Shown here: positions 54,201 through 64,000 of the stretch, one piece after another
Layout: the number at the start of each line of letters is the position of its first letter
How positions within the stretch are numbered: position 1 is the first letter of the stretch
Assembly: GCA_001936135.1 (NCBI GenBank)
Contig: CP012819.1
Coordinates: forward strand, 1,645,501 to 1,709,500
Length of the DNA: 64,000 nucleotides
From: Saccharomycopsis fibuligera x Saccharomycopsis cf. fibuligera
Lineage: Eukaryota; Ascomycota; Saccharomycetes; Ascoideales; Saccharomycopsidaceae
Direction of reading: 5' to 3'
The notes under the pieces: model-generated
The model's database searches: none
What the model saw: the letters and a program-made list of their open reading frames with translations, nothing else
What the model was told of the DNA's origin: nothing
Made by a program: the position numbers and the translations under genes

Positions 54201-55892
54201 TTTACAAGCCTTAAAAGAAAACCAACTACGCATAACACAAACCTCAAGGTAAAACGAGTAAAGGTGCATGCTTTAGCATCCATACCAAAGTCGTATCTAA
54301 CAGCCACACAATTACCTGGGTTCCATGATGCTATCAAAAGGGCAATAATGTCACACAAATCACTCATGACCTGGGATCCCATCCCTATTGTGACATCAGA
54401 TCTGGCTAAATTGCGCAAAACAATTCCCACTCGCTGGGTCTTCTCCCGAAAAAGTGACGGGCGAGAAAAAGCGCGATTAGTCGCTCGAGGAGATATTCAA
54501 AACTCCGAGACTTTCGTGAATACCTATTCCCCAACACTCCGGGCGGAGATAGCCAGATCTATCCTAGCAGGTACGGCAATGCAAAGCTGGTATTTTGCAC
54601 AGATTGATGTAACTACGGCCTATTTGAATGCTGATTTGCAAGACGAGGTCTATATCCACAGACCACAAGGTATCCAGTGTAACGTACCGGTAAACCCCGG
54701 GGAGAAAGTCATATACCGACTACGCAAGGCTCTTTACGGTTTACGACAGAGTGGCAATCTATGGCACAACAGCATTTTAGACTATCTTACTGAGTTAGGA
54801 TTTAAGAAGAACCATGCATTTCCAAGCACCTTTATTAAGGTAAATACGGAAGGAATAGTTTGTGCAATTATTGGTATTTTTGTTGATGATTTCCTTATAA
54901 CTGCTGTTAGTGAACACGAATTGGACTCTATTGTCCGCCTGCTAATGGCGAAATACACAATCAAGATCATTGCAGCAGATCACGGTGGCAAACAGAAATT
55001 TCTAGGTACCGACCTAAAAGTGGAGAGAGGTAACGACAACCAAGTGGTCAGCATTCTGCTAGATCAAGAGCAATACATCATTAACTCCTGCAGGGAGTAT
55101 GATATACAAAGCCCCAACAGAATGTTAAAAACACCATTGACACCAGGGTTTTACTTTAATAGAAATGATCACCCACTCGACGTCGATCAACGAGAGTTGA
55201 ACACAAGGGTAACCCGTTATCGAAGATTGATTGGAACACTATTATATATTGGTACAATGAGTCGACCAGACGCACTTTATGCAATAAATTATCTAGCTAA
55301 ATTTTCTCATTATCCACACCGAGTCTTGTTTGGTCAAATTATTAGAGTATTCGGCTATCTACTACAGACAAAGGAAAGAGCGCTTAGATATGGAGAAGAT
55401 AAAAGCGATAAGAGACTAATAGGTTACAGTGATAGCGATTATGCACAAGAACCAGAGAATAGGCGGTCTACAATAGGATACCTCTTCCGCTTAAATAATG
55501 CCAACATTCACTGGAAATCCACACAAACAGCTTTAACGTGTCAATCATCTACTGAAGCAGAATTACAAGCGGTTACAGCAGCTACTAATGAAGCGTCTTG
55601 GCTAAATGAATTATTGATATTCATTGGCCTCGTTAAAGAACGATTACCATACTTATTGAAGGTTGACAACACGTCTGCCATAAAGAAAGTCATCAATGGT
55701 AATTTTTCATCAAAATCTAAACATTATGCTGTGCGTTTGAACGTTGCCCTGGACAGATACCAGGGACATGAATTTACCATTGAGCATGTACCGTCATCAC
55801 TACAGTTAGCAGATATACTCACAAAGCCAGTTACTACGGTGATTATGAGTAACATATGTAACTTAGTTTTTGAGCCACGAAATACAGTTTAA
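51204..55892 (+). mobile_element. coding part of element B (copia gag-pol)
   Basis: The gag-type helical region comes first. It is followed by the pre-integrase zinc motif (HSILGHVN ... CYECAIAKGKKH, about 52460-52600), an integrase core (TSGYTPASNGMSERLNQTLL near 52930-52990), and a long acidic integrase tail with a 51-bp repeat (about 53883-54066, unit about EQLLPNEDGLRLHKIFD). Reverse transcriptase carries QIDVTTAYLNADL and FVDDFLIT (about 54440-54910), and RNase H carries GYSDSDYA, STEAELQA and SKHYAVRLN (about 55420-55830). The RT and RNase H motifs place it in Ty1/copia. Confidence 0.95.
53883..54066 (+). repeat. 51-bp tandem repeat in the integrase tail of element B
   Basis: Three to four imperfect 17-codon units (GEQQPLSEDG, DEQLLPNEDG, DKQLLPIEDG, DEQQLPTEQ). 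They keep the frame, so the linker length can vary without harm. Confidence 0.8.
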
Positions 55893-55899
55893 GGGGGTA

Positions 55900-56291
55900 T
55901 GTTGGATTTATACCAATTAACATCTTTCATACCGTCCATTTGGTATAATCTCTTTTCTGGTAAACTGCCTTTTGCGGCCGAGAACATTTGAACGCACGCA
56001 TGGTTGCTAAAGAGAACAACATCAGATGTGATGGAAAACTTAACATCACCTGAGCATTATGGGTGAGTAATGAAATTATTATATATAGTCTGAAAGACAG
56101 AATGTTTTTATTAAATGATATAGTTTATAATAAGTAAGGAAATATAAGTCCAATTTCATTACTAAAGAAAAATATTAGTATCTCAGTAAGTGGCTATCCT
56201 TCACTACTAGAGGAGAGACTAGTCTAACCAGTGCTATCCAGAGGGGACAACCTCAGGTATGGATAGCAGATATAGTCACTATACTCTGACA
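55900..56291 (+). repeat. right LTR of element B (392 bp)
   Basis: Same ends and length as the left LTR; followed by the GTTAC duplication. Confidence 0.97.
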
Positions 56292-56829
56292 GTTACTAGG
56301 ATCCACTAGGAAGAGAGGTAATGCTCTAGATAAAATAAAGAAGATAAATATATTGTGACGAACATTGAGTTCTAGACCAACAAAACTGAATACAGTTAAC
56401 CAATATTTATAACTGAATAACTTCGCAAATCTTTTATCTTGGTGCAAGATACACGTATTTACTACTATTAATCGCGAATCAATAACATGGTTTGTATTCA
56501 GTCTAATTATTATTTAAAGAGGGTCTAACCCAATATTTTTATATATTTATTATTATTTAGTTATATTTGAATTACAAGGCTTTACCTTTAAAAACATGAA
56601 CCCTGAGATGTCAGTATTCCGTAATATTGTAATGAAAGGAAGATAACTTCGCTTACTGTTATTTTATATAGAATACATAATAGTTATAATGGCGAACCTA
56701 GCTTCTTATATAGTTATTGTTAGGAGGTTGGTAACCAGGCGTCACCTGGTGCCAGGGTCTAACTGTAGCCAAGAGCTACCGGTCTAAGAGTTAACTTTAC
56801 CAGAAGTTATTCTGAACTGATTTATTACA
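56292..56829 (-). mobile_element. family-D relic: leader and LTR, interrupted by a family-C LTR
   Basis: 56297-56355 is the reverse of the leader after the family-D LTR (AGGAAGAGAGGTAATG, AATAAAGAAGATAAATATAT). About 56628-56829 is a family-D LTR on the minus strand (202 bp, against 200 bp at 62,271). A complete family-C LTR (56356-56624) sits between them with a TATTG duplication. The relic is broken and old relative to element B, which inserted at its left edge. Confidence 0.88.
56356..56624 (+). repeat. family-C solo LTR with target duplication
   Basis: 269 bp, begins TGACGAACATTGAG and ends CAGTATTCCGTAA, flanked by TATTG (56351-56355, 56625-56629). The host sequence on either side is the continuous family-D leader/LTR junction, so both ends are fixed. 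Confidence 0.92.
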
Positions 56830-56836
56830 TGCGCAT

Positions 56837-57007
56837 TGTTACGAACATTTTCCTTCGTTGTGTTCGCATTCCTGATCAGTATGTGTTCACAACCGTCAGA
56901 AGGTGCCTTGAAGTTGTCGAAAATCTTGTATAAAGGTCAGCGGGGTGTTCCTTTTAACTTGTGTATATAGCGCTGGGCGGAATAAAGGACAAGCCGATAT
57001 ACCCATC
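56837..57007 (+). repeat. family-A LTR fragment
   Basis: The first about 170 bp of the family-A LTR (TGTTACGAACATTTTCC to GATATACCCATC), diverged by several per cent from the young element A. It is cut on the right where a family-C LTR begins. Confidence 0.9.
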
Positions 57008-57274
57008 TGACGAACATTGAGTTCTAAACCAACAACCCTGGATGAAACAAACTAATATGTGGTACATTATAATTTCTTGGACATGCTACCGTAAAACAGG
57101 ACTACCGTATTTAGGACTATTAATTGTGAATATCTAATATAGTTTACAGTCACTCTGACTAGTATTTATACCTGGTTCGACCCAATATTTTTATATATTT
57201 ATTATTAGTAATAATTCGAAATACAAGGCTTCTACCTCCAAAACCATGAACCCTGAGATGTCAGTATTCCGAAA
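57008..57274 (+). repeat. family-C LTR
   Basis: About 267 bp with TGACGAACATTGAG and CAGTATTCCGAAA ends. Flanks CCATC/CTATC differ at one base. It lies between the family-A fragment and the old gypsy fossil. Confidence 0.85.
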
Positions 57275-57275
57275 C

Positions 57276-57520
57276 TATCGCAACCTTTCCTCAAACTTGC
57301 CCCCTCTTTTTCTGCAACTGACTAGTAATAAATATATAAAAATAATGGGTTAGACCTTGTTTAAATAATAATCATACTGAATACAAAACAGGTTCAATTC
57401 GCGGTTAGCAGAAGTAAATACGGTTCACTGGCACCATGCTAAAAGATCCGCGAAGTTATTGCGTAATAAATATTGGTTAACTGTACTCAGGTTTTTTGGT
57501 CTAGAACTCAATGTTCGTCA
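57276..57520 (-). repeat. right (3') LTR of the family-E fossil
   Basis: The reverse strand starts TGACGAACATTGAGTTC like family C but ends in GCAAGTTTGAGG..TTGCGATAG instead of GTATTCCGTAA. A second LTR-start-like piece follows at about 57530-57600. Confidence 0.8.
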
Positions 57521-60500
57521 TAATCTTAAACTTTAGCTTTGTTAGTTTGGAACTCAGTGTTGGTAAGCATCTAGTTGTATCATTATAGAACATCTCCCCT
57601 CTCTTAAGAGTTATCGTTTTAGGAGTTACTGAACGCATCTCAGTCATTAATAAATCCTTCGGACCGTTGTCCGAAGAAAGCAGTGAAATTTTTGAAAAGA
57701 GTCTTTTGGATGTGTCCAGGTACTCTAGAGCAAACTTCTCTCATTGCGATAGAATAAGTGTGCCCTAGTCTCGCAGCACTAGACACAATTTCAGAAATAC
57801 GTCCGCTTTGATCAACACCAACTATGGCACTAACTTCATCTATTCAGCTGAAGAATTCAGCATCTGTGCTAGGTACCTCCGCAAAGACATTTTCGTCAAA
57901 TTCATAAGGTCTAATATGGCTGATTTGAATCGTACGTTCTTTAGATCAAATCAAAGGTAAGTCAATCTCGTAGGCGACACTACTGCTTTGTTTTACCACT
58001 TTAAAAAGGGCCATGAGACATGTCGATTAATTTTGTAAATGTGCCTGATGAACTGTAAGCATATGGACCAACAAACACCCACGCTCACACCTAATGTAGA
58101 GCGCTTTTCTGGGGATTGTTCTTTCCTAAAGCAATCTAGTTCTTTAGGTCTATCATCTGTACCTGGTTCAAAGTCATCTGCATTCCCACCACCCATTCTT
58201 TTACAGATGGTGAGTAATTATGTAATTCGTTAAGCGATAAAGGGGTAGGAACATTTGATCCATGGCCAAAAAGAGCATTCTATGGCGACAAATTAATTGA
58301 TTTATTGAAATTCGTATTGACTGCGAATTAAACGATAGGTAAGTATTCTTCCCATTTCGAACCATTGTTGTTGCTGAACATGCGTAGCGCTTGTGTGAGG
58401 TTCTTCTTAGTAAATTCGGCGGCACCATTTGTCTGTGAGTAATTGCTCGACCATAAGCTGGAGTCAAAACGATAAACTCCTTAATCCATTAAAAAACGGA
58501 GTTGTCTTATCTAACGTCCCTGTCACTAATGATTTTTGACGTGATGCCAAAAACTAAAACAACATGACTAACAAGAGGGTCTGGTACTTCTCTAAAACCA
58601 AAAGTGTTGGAAATAGAAATTAAAATACAATATATTATCATTTCCTCCACAACGATAAAAATTACGCCATATCCGTTCGCATTGACGGCTATTCAGGATA
58701 GAATGACAATGTGGATGGTATGCAATGAGAGTGGGGCTCTTGGCGAATACACAGAACGAGCATTACGCAACTTTGATAAATCTCGCTTTCTAACGCAAGT
58801 TTCGCAGCTCAAGATAAACATGCTAATTTTTGCCACCATGTTATGTTCTCCTTTAATATATTTCACTGTAACATCATACTTCGATAACCGGGGAAATCAG
58901 CGCGGTACCCTTTCATTCTCCGGTGCATTGTCTGACTTAAGAAAAGTTTCTAGAGAACGATGATCTGAAAAAACAACTACAGGATATGTTTTATTGTAGT
59001 TGCCAATTTTGTGCAGACATCAAAGTAGCGACAATAATTCTGTCTCTCGGATGTGGTAAGCAGCTTCATCGTCCTTAAGTGATATTTCCGCGGAGGCGAT
59101 CACTCGTTTTTAAGAGTGATTAGTTCCAATTACGTCATATAACGCATCACTAATAAACAATTCTGATGCGTCGAGTTCATGTTCAAAATAAGCTTTTTGT
59201 CCATAAGATGGAGCTTGTACTGGCACACACTCGGAAAATAATTGCTTAACTTTATCAATTAATTCTTCAAAATCCTCGAATTTTACTAATCGGTTCCATT
59301 TGACGCACTTAAATAAGCGTGACGTGAGCTTCGGCAACTTTGCAAGATGACCTTGAAGAAGTTAACAAATCCTAATGAGTTCTGTAACTCCCGGAGATCC
59401 TTTGGTACCATCAACTCCGTAATAAGAGCATTCGTCTGATCAAGCATTGCTGCGGTTCCTTCTTGTAAAGTGAACCCTGAGAATTGAATCTGTTCTTTGG
59501 CAAACTCACATTTTGATCTTTTTATTCTCATTTTGTTGTCTCTCAAAATCTCAAAAATTCATCTATTTCGTGGAATCTTGCGATTTTATGTGAGGGATAT
59601 ATTTCGTCAGATTCAACTTTGACTAAATTCTAGAATTTCCAGTTTTAACAGTGGTTTTCCTTATCAATGAAAGTTTGAACTGCTTCGTAACTAAGGCCAA
59701 ATTGAGTAACCGATAGGCATTACAAATTCTAAGACCACCATCATTCGAATCGTCAATAGTGGAGCTGAAAAAATCTGATGTGCTGGTTCTAATGATGCCA
59801 GCCTTAGGCATCCTTTAAAGCTCTTGGGTAATAACTTTCACTTGTTTGGAGAAATAACTAGAATTGGTTCTGGCGGTGATGCTGCTAACACCGTTTGTTC
59901 CATCTTGATGTCTTTACCCCCTCGAGTCAGCAACGACGCTCCACATTTCGGCAAATATGTCGTCAATTGCCTCTAGTAACTTGTCAAGTTCAGGATGCTG
60001 TGCATTCAGGGGGTTTCCGCCGCTGGGGTATGCAGTTCACTGATTATGATTAACCCAAGCTCTGGTTCCTCTCCCAGGGCTTCTTTAACAAAGTCGTTAC
60101 TTGAGATGGCCGGGGACTGGAATTCCAAAATAGTCAAATCAATGAGTGTGCCATATTGGTTGCAGAATGGTGTTCCTAAAATAATGTCTTTCTTAGGGTG
60201 CTTTAATTTGATAAACGGGTCACAAAATTTGCGATCGTTGATAGTGCAACTAATCTGGAGGATATCTTTTGCCTTGCTGCTGTAGCCTAAAGCAGCGAGG
60301 ACAATAATGGGTGCGTGCGACACAACCGGCAAGTATTTAACCAGGTTAGGGTCACTAAACTTTCGTTGAGCCCCGCTGTCAATTAAGGCCACGTGTGTTT
60401 TACCTTTCATAAGAAAAGGTATAGCGAGTTTAGCCTCTAATGGGCCCCCAATATTTTGGTTGTTTTCTGTTCGGATGCCAAGATCTTGTTTCATCTAAAC

Positions 60501-61089
60501 CATTTCCGGCTAGCCTAACGTCGTTTCGAAATGAATCCACGTACTCAGCAACCAGCTTAGTTTGTGCTAATACCATAAGGTTTTTCTCCATGTCGGTCAT
60601 ATACTGCAATGCCATGAATTCACGACGAAAGAGTTTTTCAAATTCGTTGGGCAGCATAGCTGGTGGAAAGAGATTATAATGCTCAAGGTACTCATTAATC
60701 GCATTGCGATTACGGTATTCTCTTCTGAAATTAATTAGGCTGAAGCCGTGGAAACCACAATTATCTCCAAATAATCCAATTTCGGCCAAAAATGTGCTGG
60801 AAAAGCTGTGGGTTGCCTTGGTGTTTGTTGTTGTGAATACGACATGTCTTGGGTGAATCAATGAAATCTGCCTTAGTCAAGTCACAATAATCACTAAACC
60901 TCGTATGAATCGAATGCGAGCGCAACCAAGTGTCGTATAACCGGCCTCATGTAAACCTTGTTTCAGTTCCGGTGTCTGTACAATTACTATATATTGGTTA
61001 CCGATCCCCTTGTCCTTCTCTAATTAGTAAATATTTGCATTAGCCTCTGGTCACGTTGTCTTCCTCCAAGACATCTTACAGTACTTAGA

Positions 61090-61336
61090 CTATCTCAATC
61101 TTCTCCCAAACTTGCCTTTTTTTTCTGCCTAGCTAACGAATAATAAATATATAGAAGCGTGCGTTAGACACTCTTTAGATAATAGTCAAACTGGTTACAA
61201 AACAGGTTATTCATTCGCAATGAATAGTAGTAAATACGTGTATCTTGCCCCAAGATGAAAGATCCCCGAAGCTATTCAGTAATAAATATTGGTTAACTGT
61301 ATCCAGGTTTGTTGGTTTGGAACTCTGTGTTCGTGA
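61090..61336 (-). repeat. left (5') LTR of the family-E fossil
   Basis: The reverse strand starts CACGAACACAGAGTTCC and ends GCAAGTTTGGGAGAAGATTGAGATAG; matched to 57276-57520 by the shared ending. Confidence 0.8.
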
Positions 61337-61476
61337 GAATCTCATCTACTTGTAATTATAGCTCCACACCGAGGTGTATTATCTATTCTGGTTAGTATCT
61401 GTCTCGTTAGTATTTATACACGGTCCAACCTAATATTTCACAAACCAACAAACCTAGATGAGACAAACTAGCATCC
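61337..61476. repeat. short family-C/E LTR scraps
   Basis: Fragments such as TATTTATACACGGTCCAACC and CAACAAACCTAGATGAGACAAACTA resemble internal parts of the family-C LTR. No complete copy. Confidence 0.5.
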
Positions 61477-62015
61477 TGACGGACATTGAGTTCCAAACCA
61501 ACAAACCTGAATACAGGTAATGCAAACATTGAGTTCTAGACCAACAAAACTGAATACAGTTAACCAACATTTATTACCGAATAACTTCGCAAATCTTTTA
61601 TCTTGGTGCAAGATACACGTATCTACTACTATTAATCGCGAATCAATAACATGTTTTGTATTCAGACTGATTATTATTTAAAGAGGGTCTAACCCAATAT
61701 TTTTATATATTTATTATTATTTAGTTATATTTGAAATACAAGGCTTTTACCTCTAAAAACATGAACCCTGAGATGTCAGTATTCCGTAAGGTAACCAATA
61801 TTTATTACTGAATAGCTTCGGGGATGTATCATGCTGGGGCAAGATACACGCATCTGCTACTATTGGTCGCGAATTAATTGCATGTTTTGTATCCAGTCTG
61901 CTTATTATTTAAGCATGGTCCATCCCAATATTTTGATATATTTATTAGCTAGTTATACTTTGAAGTACAAGGCTTCTACATCCAAAATATGAACCCTGAC
62001 ATATGGGGTTGCGAA
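61477..62015 (+). repeat. family-C LTR split by another family-C LTR
   Basis: The outer copy runs 61477-61520 and 61795 to about 62015 (TGACGGACATTGAG to about TTGCGAA). A complete second copy is inserted into it with a GGTAA duplication. The outer copy is the older, with more differences. Confidence 0.88.
61521..61789 (+). repeat. inner family-C solo LTR
   Basis: 269 bp, begins TGCAAACATTGAG and ends CAGTATTCCGTAA, flanked by GGTAA (61516-61520, 61790-61794). Same length as the copy at 56356. Confidence 0.93.
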
Positions 62016-62167
62016 ATGATGCAGTGCGCACTCAAGCAAAAAGACTTCCATAGTGTCGAGCTGGAGACCAACGCGCGTTCACATCTCGACCTATTGTCCC
62101 AAAGATCAACGATCGTCATTTTATGTTTTCGATACCCCAGGTAGTTTGTGATTTATTGGTGATGTAT

Positions 62168-62172
62168 AAAAA
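62168..62172 (-). terminator. Pol III terminator of tRNA-Leu
   Basis: A T5 tract on the minus strand, 4 nt past the tRNA 3' end. Confidence 0.8.
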
Positions 62173-62175
62173 TAT

Positions 62176-62257
62176 TGATAACGGCGAGATTCGAACTCGC
62201 GCATCCGAAGATACCAGGACCTTAACCTGGCGCCTTAGACCACTCGGCCACGTTACC
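62176..62257 (-). tRNA. tRNA-Leu (anticodon AAG)
   Basis: An 82-nt type II cloverleaf on the minus strand: acceptor GGTAACG/CGTTATC (one G-T pair), discriminator A, and D arm GCCGAGTGGTCTAAGGC as in yeast tRNA-Leu. The anticodon arm is CCAGG-TTAAGGT-CCTGG, so positions 34-36 are AAG (62221-62223). The variable arm is ATC-TTCG-GAT and the T arm GCGAGTTCGAATCTCGC. It would read CUU and, with inosine, CUC. No intron. Confidence 0.95.
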
Positions 62258-62265
62258 CGCTGATA

Positions 62266-62270
62266 AATAT
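62266..62270. repeat. possible left target duplication (family-D element)
   Basis: AATAT directly before the LTR; the right copy lies outside the window. Confidence 0.3.
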
Positions 62271-62470
62271 TGTAACAAATCAGTTCAGGATAACTTCTGA
62301 TAAAGTTAACTCAGACTGGTAGCTCTTAGCTACAGGTAGCCCCTAGTTACAGATGGCCCCTGGTTACGAACCTCCTAACAATAACTATATAAGAAGCTAA
62401 CTTCGCCATCATAACTATTATGTATTCTATATAGAATAAGAGTAAGCGAAGTTATCTTCCTTTCATGACA
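62271..62470 (+). repeat. left LTR of the family-D element (200 bp)
   Basis: Matches the minus-strand LTR at about 56628-56829 over its whole length with scattered differences. Confidence 0.92.
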
Positions 62471-64000
62471 ATATATTTATCTTCTTTATTTTATCTAGCG
62501 CATTACCTCTCTTCCTAGTCGATCCTAGAAACAATTATGAATCCAGAAACCTTTTCACGTCTAAATTCAGACCCTACGACCCCGTCTCTTACAATTGGTA
62601 GCGCTTTTGGTGCTAGGGGAGAGATTATTGCTCCAACTTTTTCAGGTAGAAATTCCTCGATAGCCTCTATTCAACGTTTCCAAACTTTGATGTTTGCCTA
62701 CTGTTTCAGCCAAGGTTATAACACTGCTGATCAACAACTTAGAGCTATTGTGGGTAGCCTACGTGATGTCGCTGCTACTTGGGTAGTCAACTTTTTAACG
62801 TCCCAGGAAAACATTAACGAAGTCGATTTACAGGAATTCTGGACGGCTTTTTCTGAACGTTTTGGGCAATCATACAACACTGCGTCCTTAAACGAATAAC
62901 TTTCTTCTATAAGACAACCTGGTACTATTGAAGACTATATTGCTAAATTTAACTATTTAGCTTCAGCTTATAAAGCTGATGAATCCATTTTAATAGATTT
63001 CTTTGTCAATGGCTTGCAAGAGAACCTTAGAGTTCAGATTAGCATCATGAGAGACTCCTTTCTTCAGCAAAATCTTCCTGTCTCTCTCGATTGGGTTCAA
63101 ACATCAGCAACCCGTATCGCTGTCACTATGCAACCTGTGCCCCATGGAGAATCAAATTACAACAAGAACCGCAAAAAATTTAACAACTATAAACCATCCT
63201 CTGGTGCTGGGTTATCTAATCACACTAACGGGAACGCAAAAAGTTACAACAATAACCGTTTTAACAAACCACACTTCAACAACAGACAATTCCACAACCA
63301 AGGAAATAACAAGCCATTTTCAAAACATATTGGGCCGGAAAAAATGAATCTTGACCACGTCACTTTAGAGAACTCCAACTTGGATGTCAACGCGAGGACT
63401 AGCTACTCTCAAGAAAACTAATGACCCTCCGATACTACACCCTGCTAATGTACAAGTAATGGTTAATGATGTACAAGTCGAATCCTTATTTGATACTGGT
63501 GCTAGTTCTAACTTTGTCAGTAAGGAACTAGTACAAACTAACCGTTGGCCTGTTTTTACCCCTGAAAAGGCTAGTGTGTCGGTCGCAATTAATAAAGAAC
63601 AACAACTACTCACGGAATGTTGCTCTTTGGATGTGGAAATTGGAAGAAAATCAAAAAGCACTTCAGCCTATGTCCGTCCTGTTTCGAGTCGCCCTATGGT
63701 CTTTGGCCTTCCGTTCATCGAACAACATGCGAGTTTGCTTGCACAAACTGGCGTTTGGTCTATCTTGGGTTCGGATGATGCTGTTCACCCTCAGGAAGAA
63801 TCAGGTTCTAGAGCAGTACAAATTAACCTTATGCTGGTCCAAGAATTGCGCAAAAAGATTAAAAACCACGAGAAAATGGAACTTTATTGGGTAAAAGCGG
63901 ACAATGATATACTGGAATCCCAAAATCCCATTTCTGCGCCAAAAGAACTTGACAAGTCAAAATACAATGCTTTAAAACAGATGGTTCAAGCCGTTAGTGA
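62271..64000 (+). mobile_element. Ty3/gypsy-type LTR element (family D), cut by window end
   Basis: A left LTR of 200 bp (62271-62470) begins TGTAACAAATCAG and ends TTTCATGACA. The leader is followed by a gag-like region from ATG 62537 (MNPETFSRLN, YRLVS-like helices to about 63420, Asn/Lys/His-rich end) and an aspartic protease region with LFDTGASSNFVS (about 63480-63530). Reverse transcriptase would lie beyond the window. About one or two interruptions in what is visible, so this copy looks broken. The LTR starts 13 bp upstream of the mature 5' end of tRNA-Leu, the Ty3-type position. Confidence 0.9.

Larger units (their letters stand above)
50649..56291 (+). mobile_element. Ty1/copia-type LTR element B, young, nearly whole
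   Basis: A Pseudoviridae-type element of 5643 bp with 392-bp LTRs (50649-51040, 55900-56291) differing at 2 positions, and a perfect 5-bp target duplication GTTAC (50644-50648, 56292-56296). The coding part runs about 51204-55892 in the order gag, protease-like, integrase, reverse transcriptase, RNase H, which is the copia order. A purine tract AAGGGGG precedes the right LTR. It looks nearly whole, with about one interruption in the coding part; some related yeast families are known to use stop-codon read-through between gag and pol. It inserted into a family-D relic about 77 bp upstream of tRNA-Asp. Confidence 0.95.
57276..61336 (-). mobile_element. old Ty3/gypsy fossil (family E), minus strand
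   Basis: About 4.06 kb flanked by minus-strand LTRs of about 245 bp (57276-57520, 61090-61336) that share ends but have diverged strongly. In transcription order: gag-like (60861-60430, NEFEKLFRREFMALQYMTDM), aspartic protease-like (60494-60006, VALIDSGA), reverse transcriptase traces (about 59811-59290, KCEFAKEQIQFSGF), an RNase H-side piece (59337-59110, LFSECVPVQAP), and integrase traces (about 58460-58200, on another frame). This gag-PR-RT-RH-IN order is Metaviridae. Many breaks; old. Confidence 0.85.

Noticed and set aside
58604-58963. 119-codon plus-strand frame
   Set aside because: Antisense to integrase-side traces of the old gypsy fossil; no motif of its own.

Overview
The window is nuclear DNA of a budding yeast (Saccharomycotina). 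The evidence is compact genes, GTATGT/TACTAAC-type short introns, poly-Asn and poly-Gln runs, tRNA genes, Ty1/copia- and Ty3/gypsy-type elements, and gene neighbourhoods shared with Saccharomyces cerevisiae. PKC1, SEA4 and RTG3 keep the order and strand they have in S. cerevisiae, and RAD24 still sits tail to tail with a GRX3/GRX4 gene. AT-rich intergenic DNA and unusually long proteins point to a lineage outside Saccharomyces itself. A member of Saccharomycodaceae or a divergent Saccharomycetaceae is my guess; the genus is not determined.

Bases 1 to about 38,290 are ordinary host DNA with ten protein genes I can name or describe plus one unknown: PKC1 (-), NTO1 (+), SEA4 (-, with an unannotated-looking 85-nt intron and extra first exon), RTG3 (-), HNT1 (+, one intron), an unknown acidic/serine-rich protein (+), RAD24 (+), GRX3/4 (-), an ELMO-type gene LMO1 (-), VCX1 (+), and a 1623-residue second ELMO/LMO1-like protein (+). 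The themes are cell-wall integrity and Rho signalling (PKC1, LMO1), TORC1/retrograde nutrient signalling (SEA4, RTG3), chromatin (NTO1), DNA damage checkpoint (RAD24), iron/redox (GRX3/4) and vacuolar calcium (VCX1).

From tRNA-Glu(TTC) at 38,289 to the end, about 25.7 kb, there is no single-copy host protein gene. The region is a nested retrotransposon cluster around three minus-strand tRNA genes: Glu(TTC), Asp(GTC) and Leu(AAG). Element A (Ty3/gypsy, 38,373-41,438, identical 241-bp LTRs, 5-bp target duplication) lies directly at the start of tRNA-Glu. Old gypsy (family E) and copia (family F) fossils follow. Element B (Ty1/copia, 50,649-56,291, 392-bp LTRs with 2 differences, 5-bp target duplication) is nested inside a relic of family D upstream of tRNA-Asp. 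A second old gypsy fossil (about 57,276-61,336) and nested family-C LTRs follow. A Ty3/gypsy element of family D starts 13 bp upstream of tRNA-Leu and runs off the window.

The observations I rate highest are the ELMO-like gene pair flanking VCX1, the SEA4 intron and first exon, repeated Ty3-type insertion at tRNA starts, nested insertions that fix the ends of an LTR family not ending in the usual CA, and a short non-autonomous Ty3-type element with an in-frame 54-bp repeat in its 3' region.
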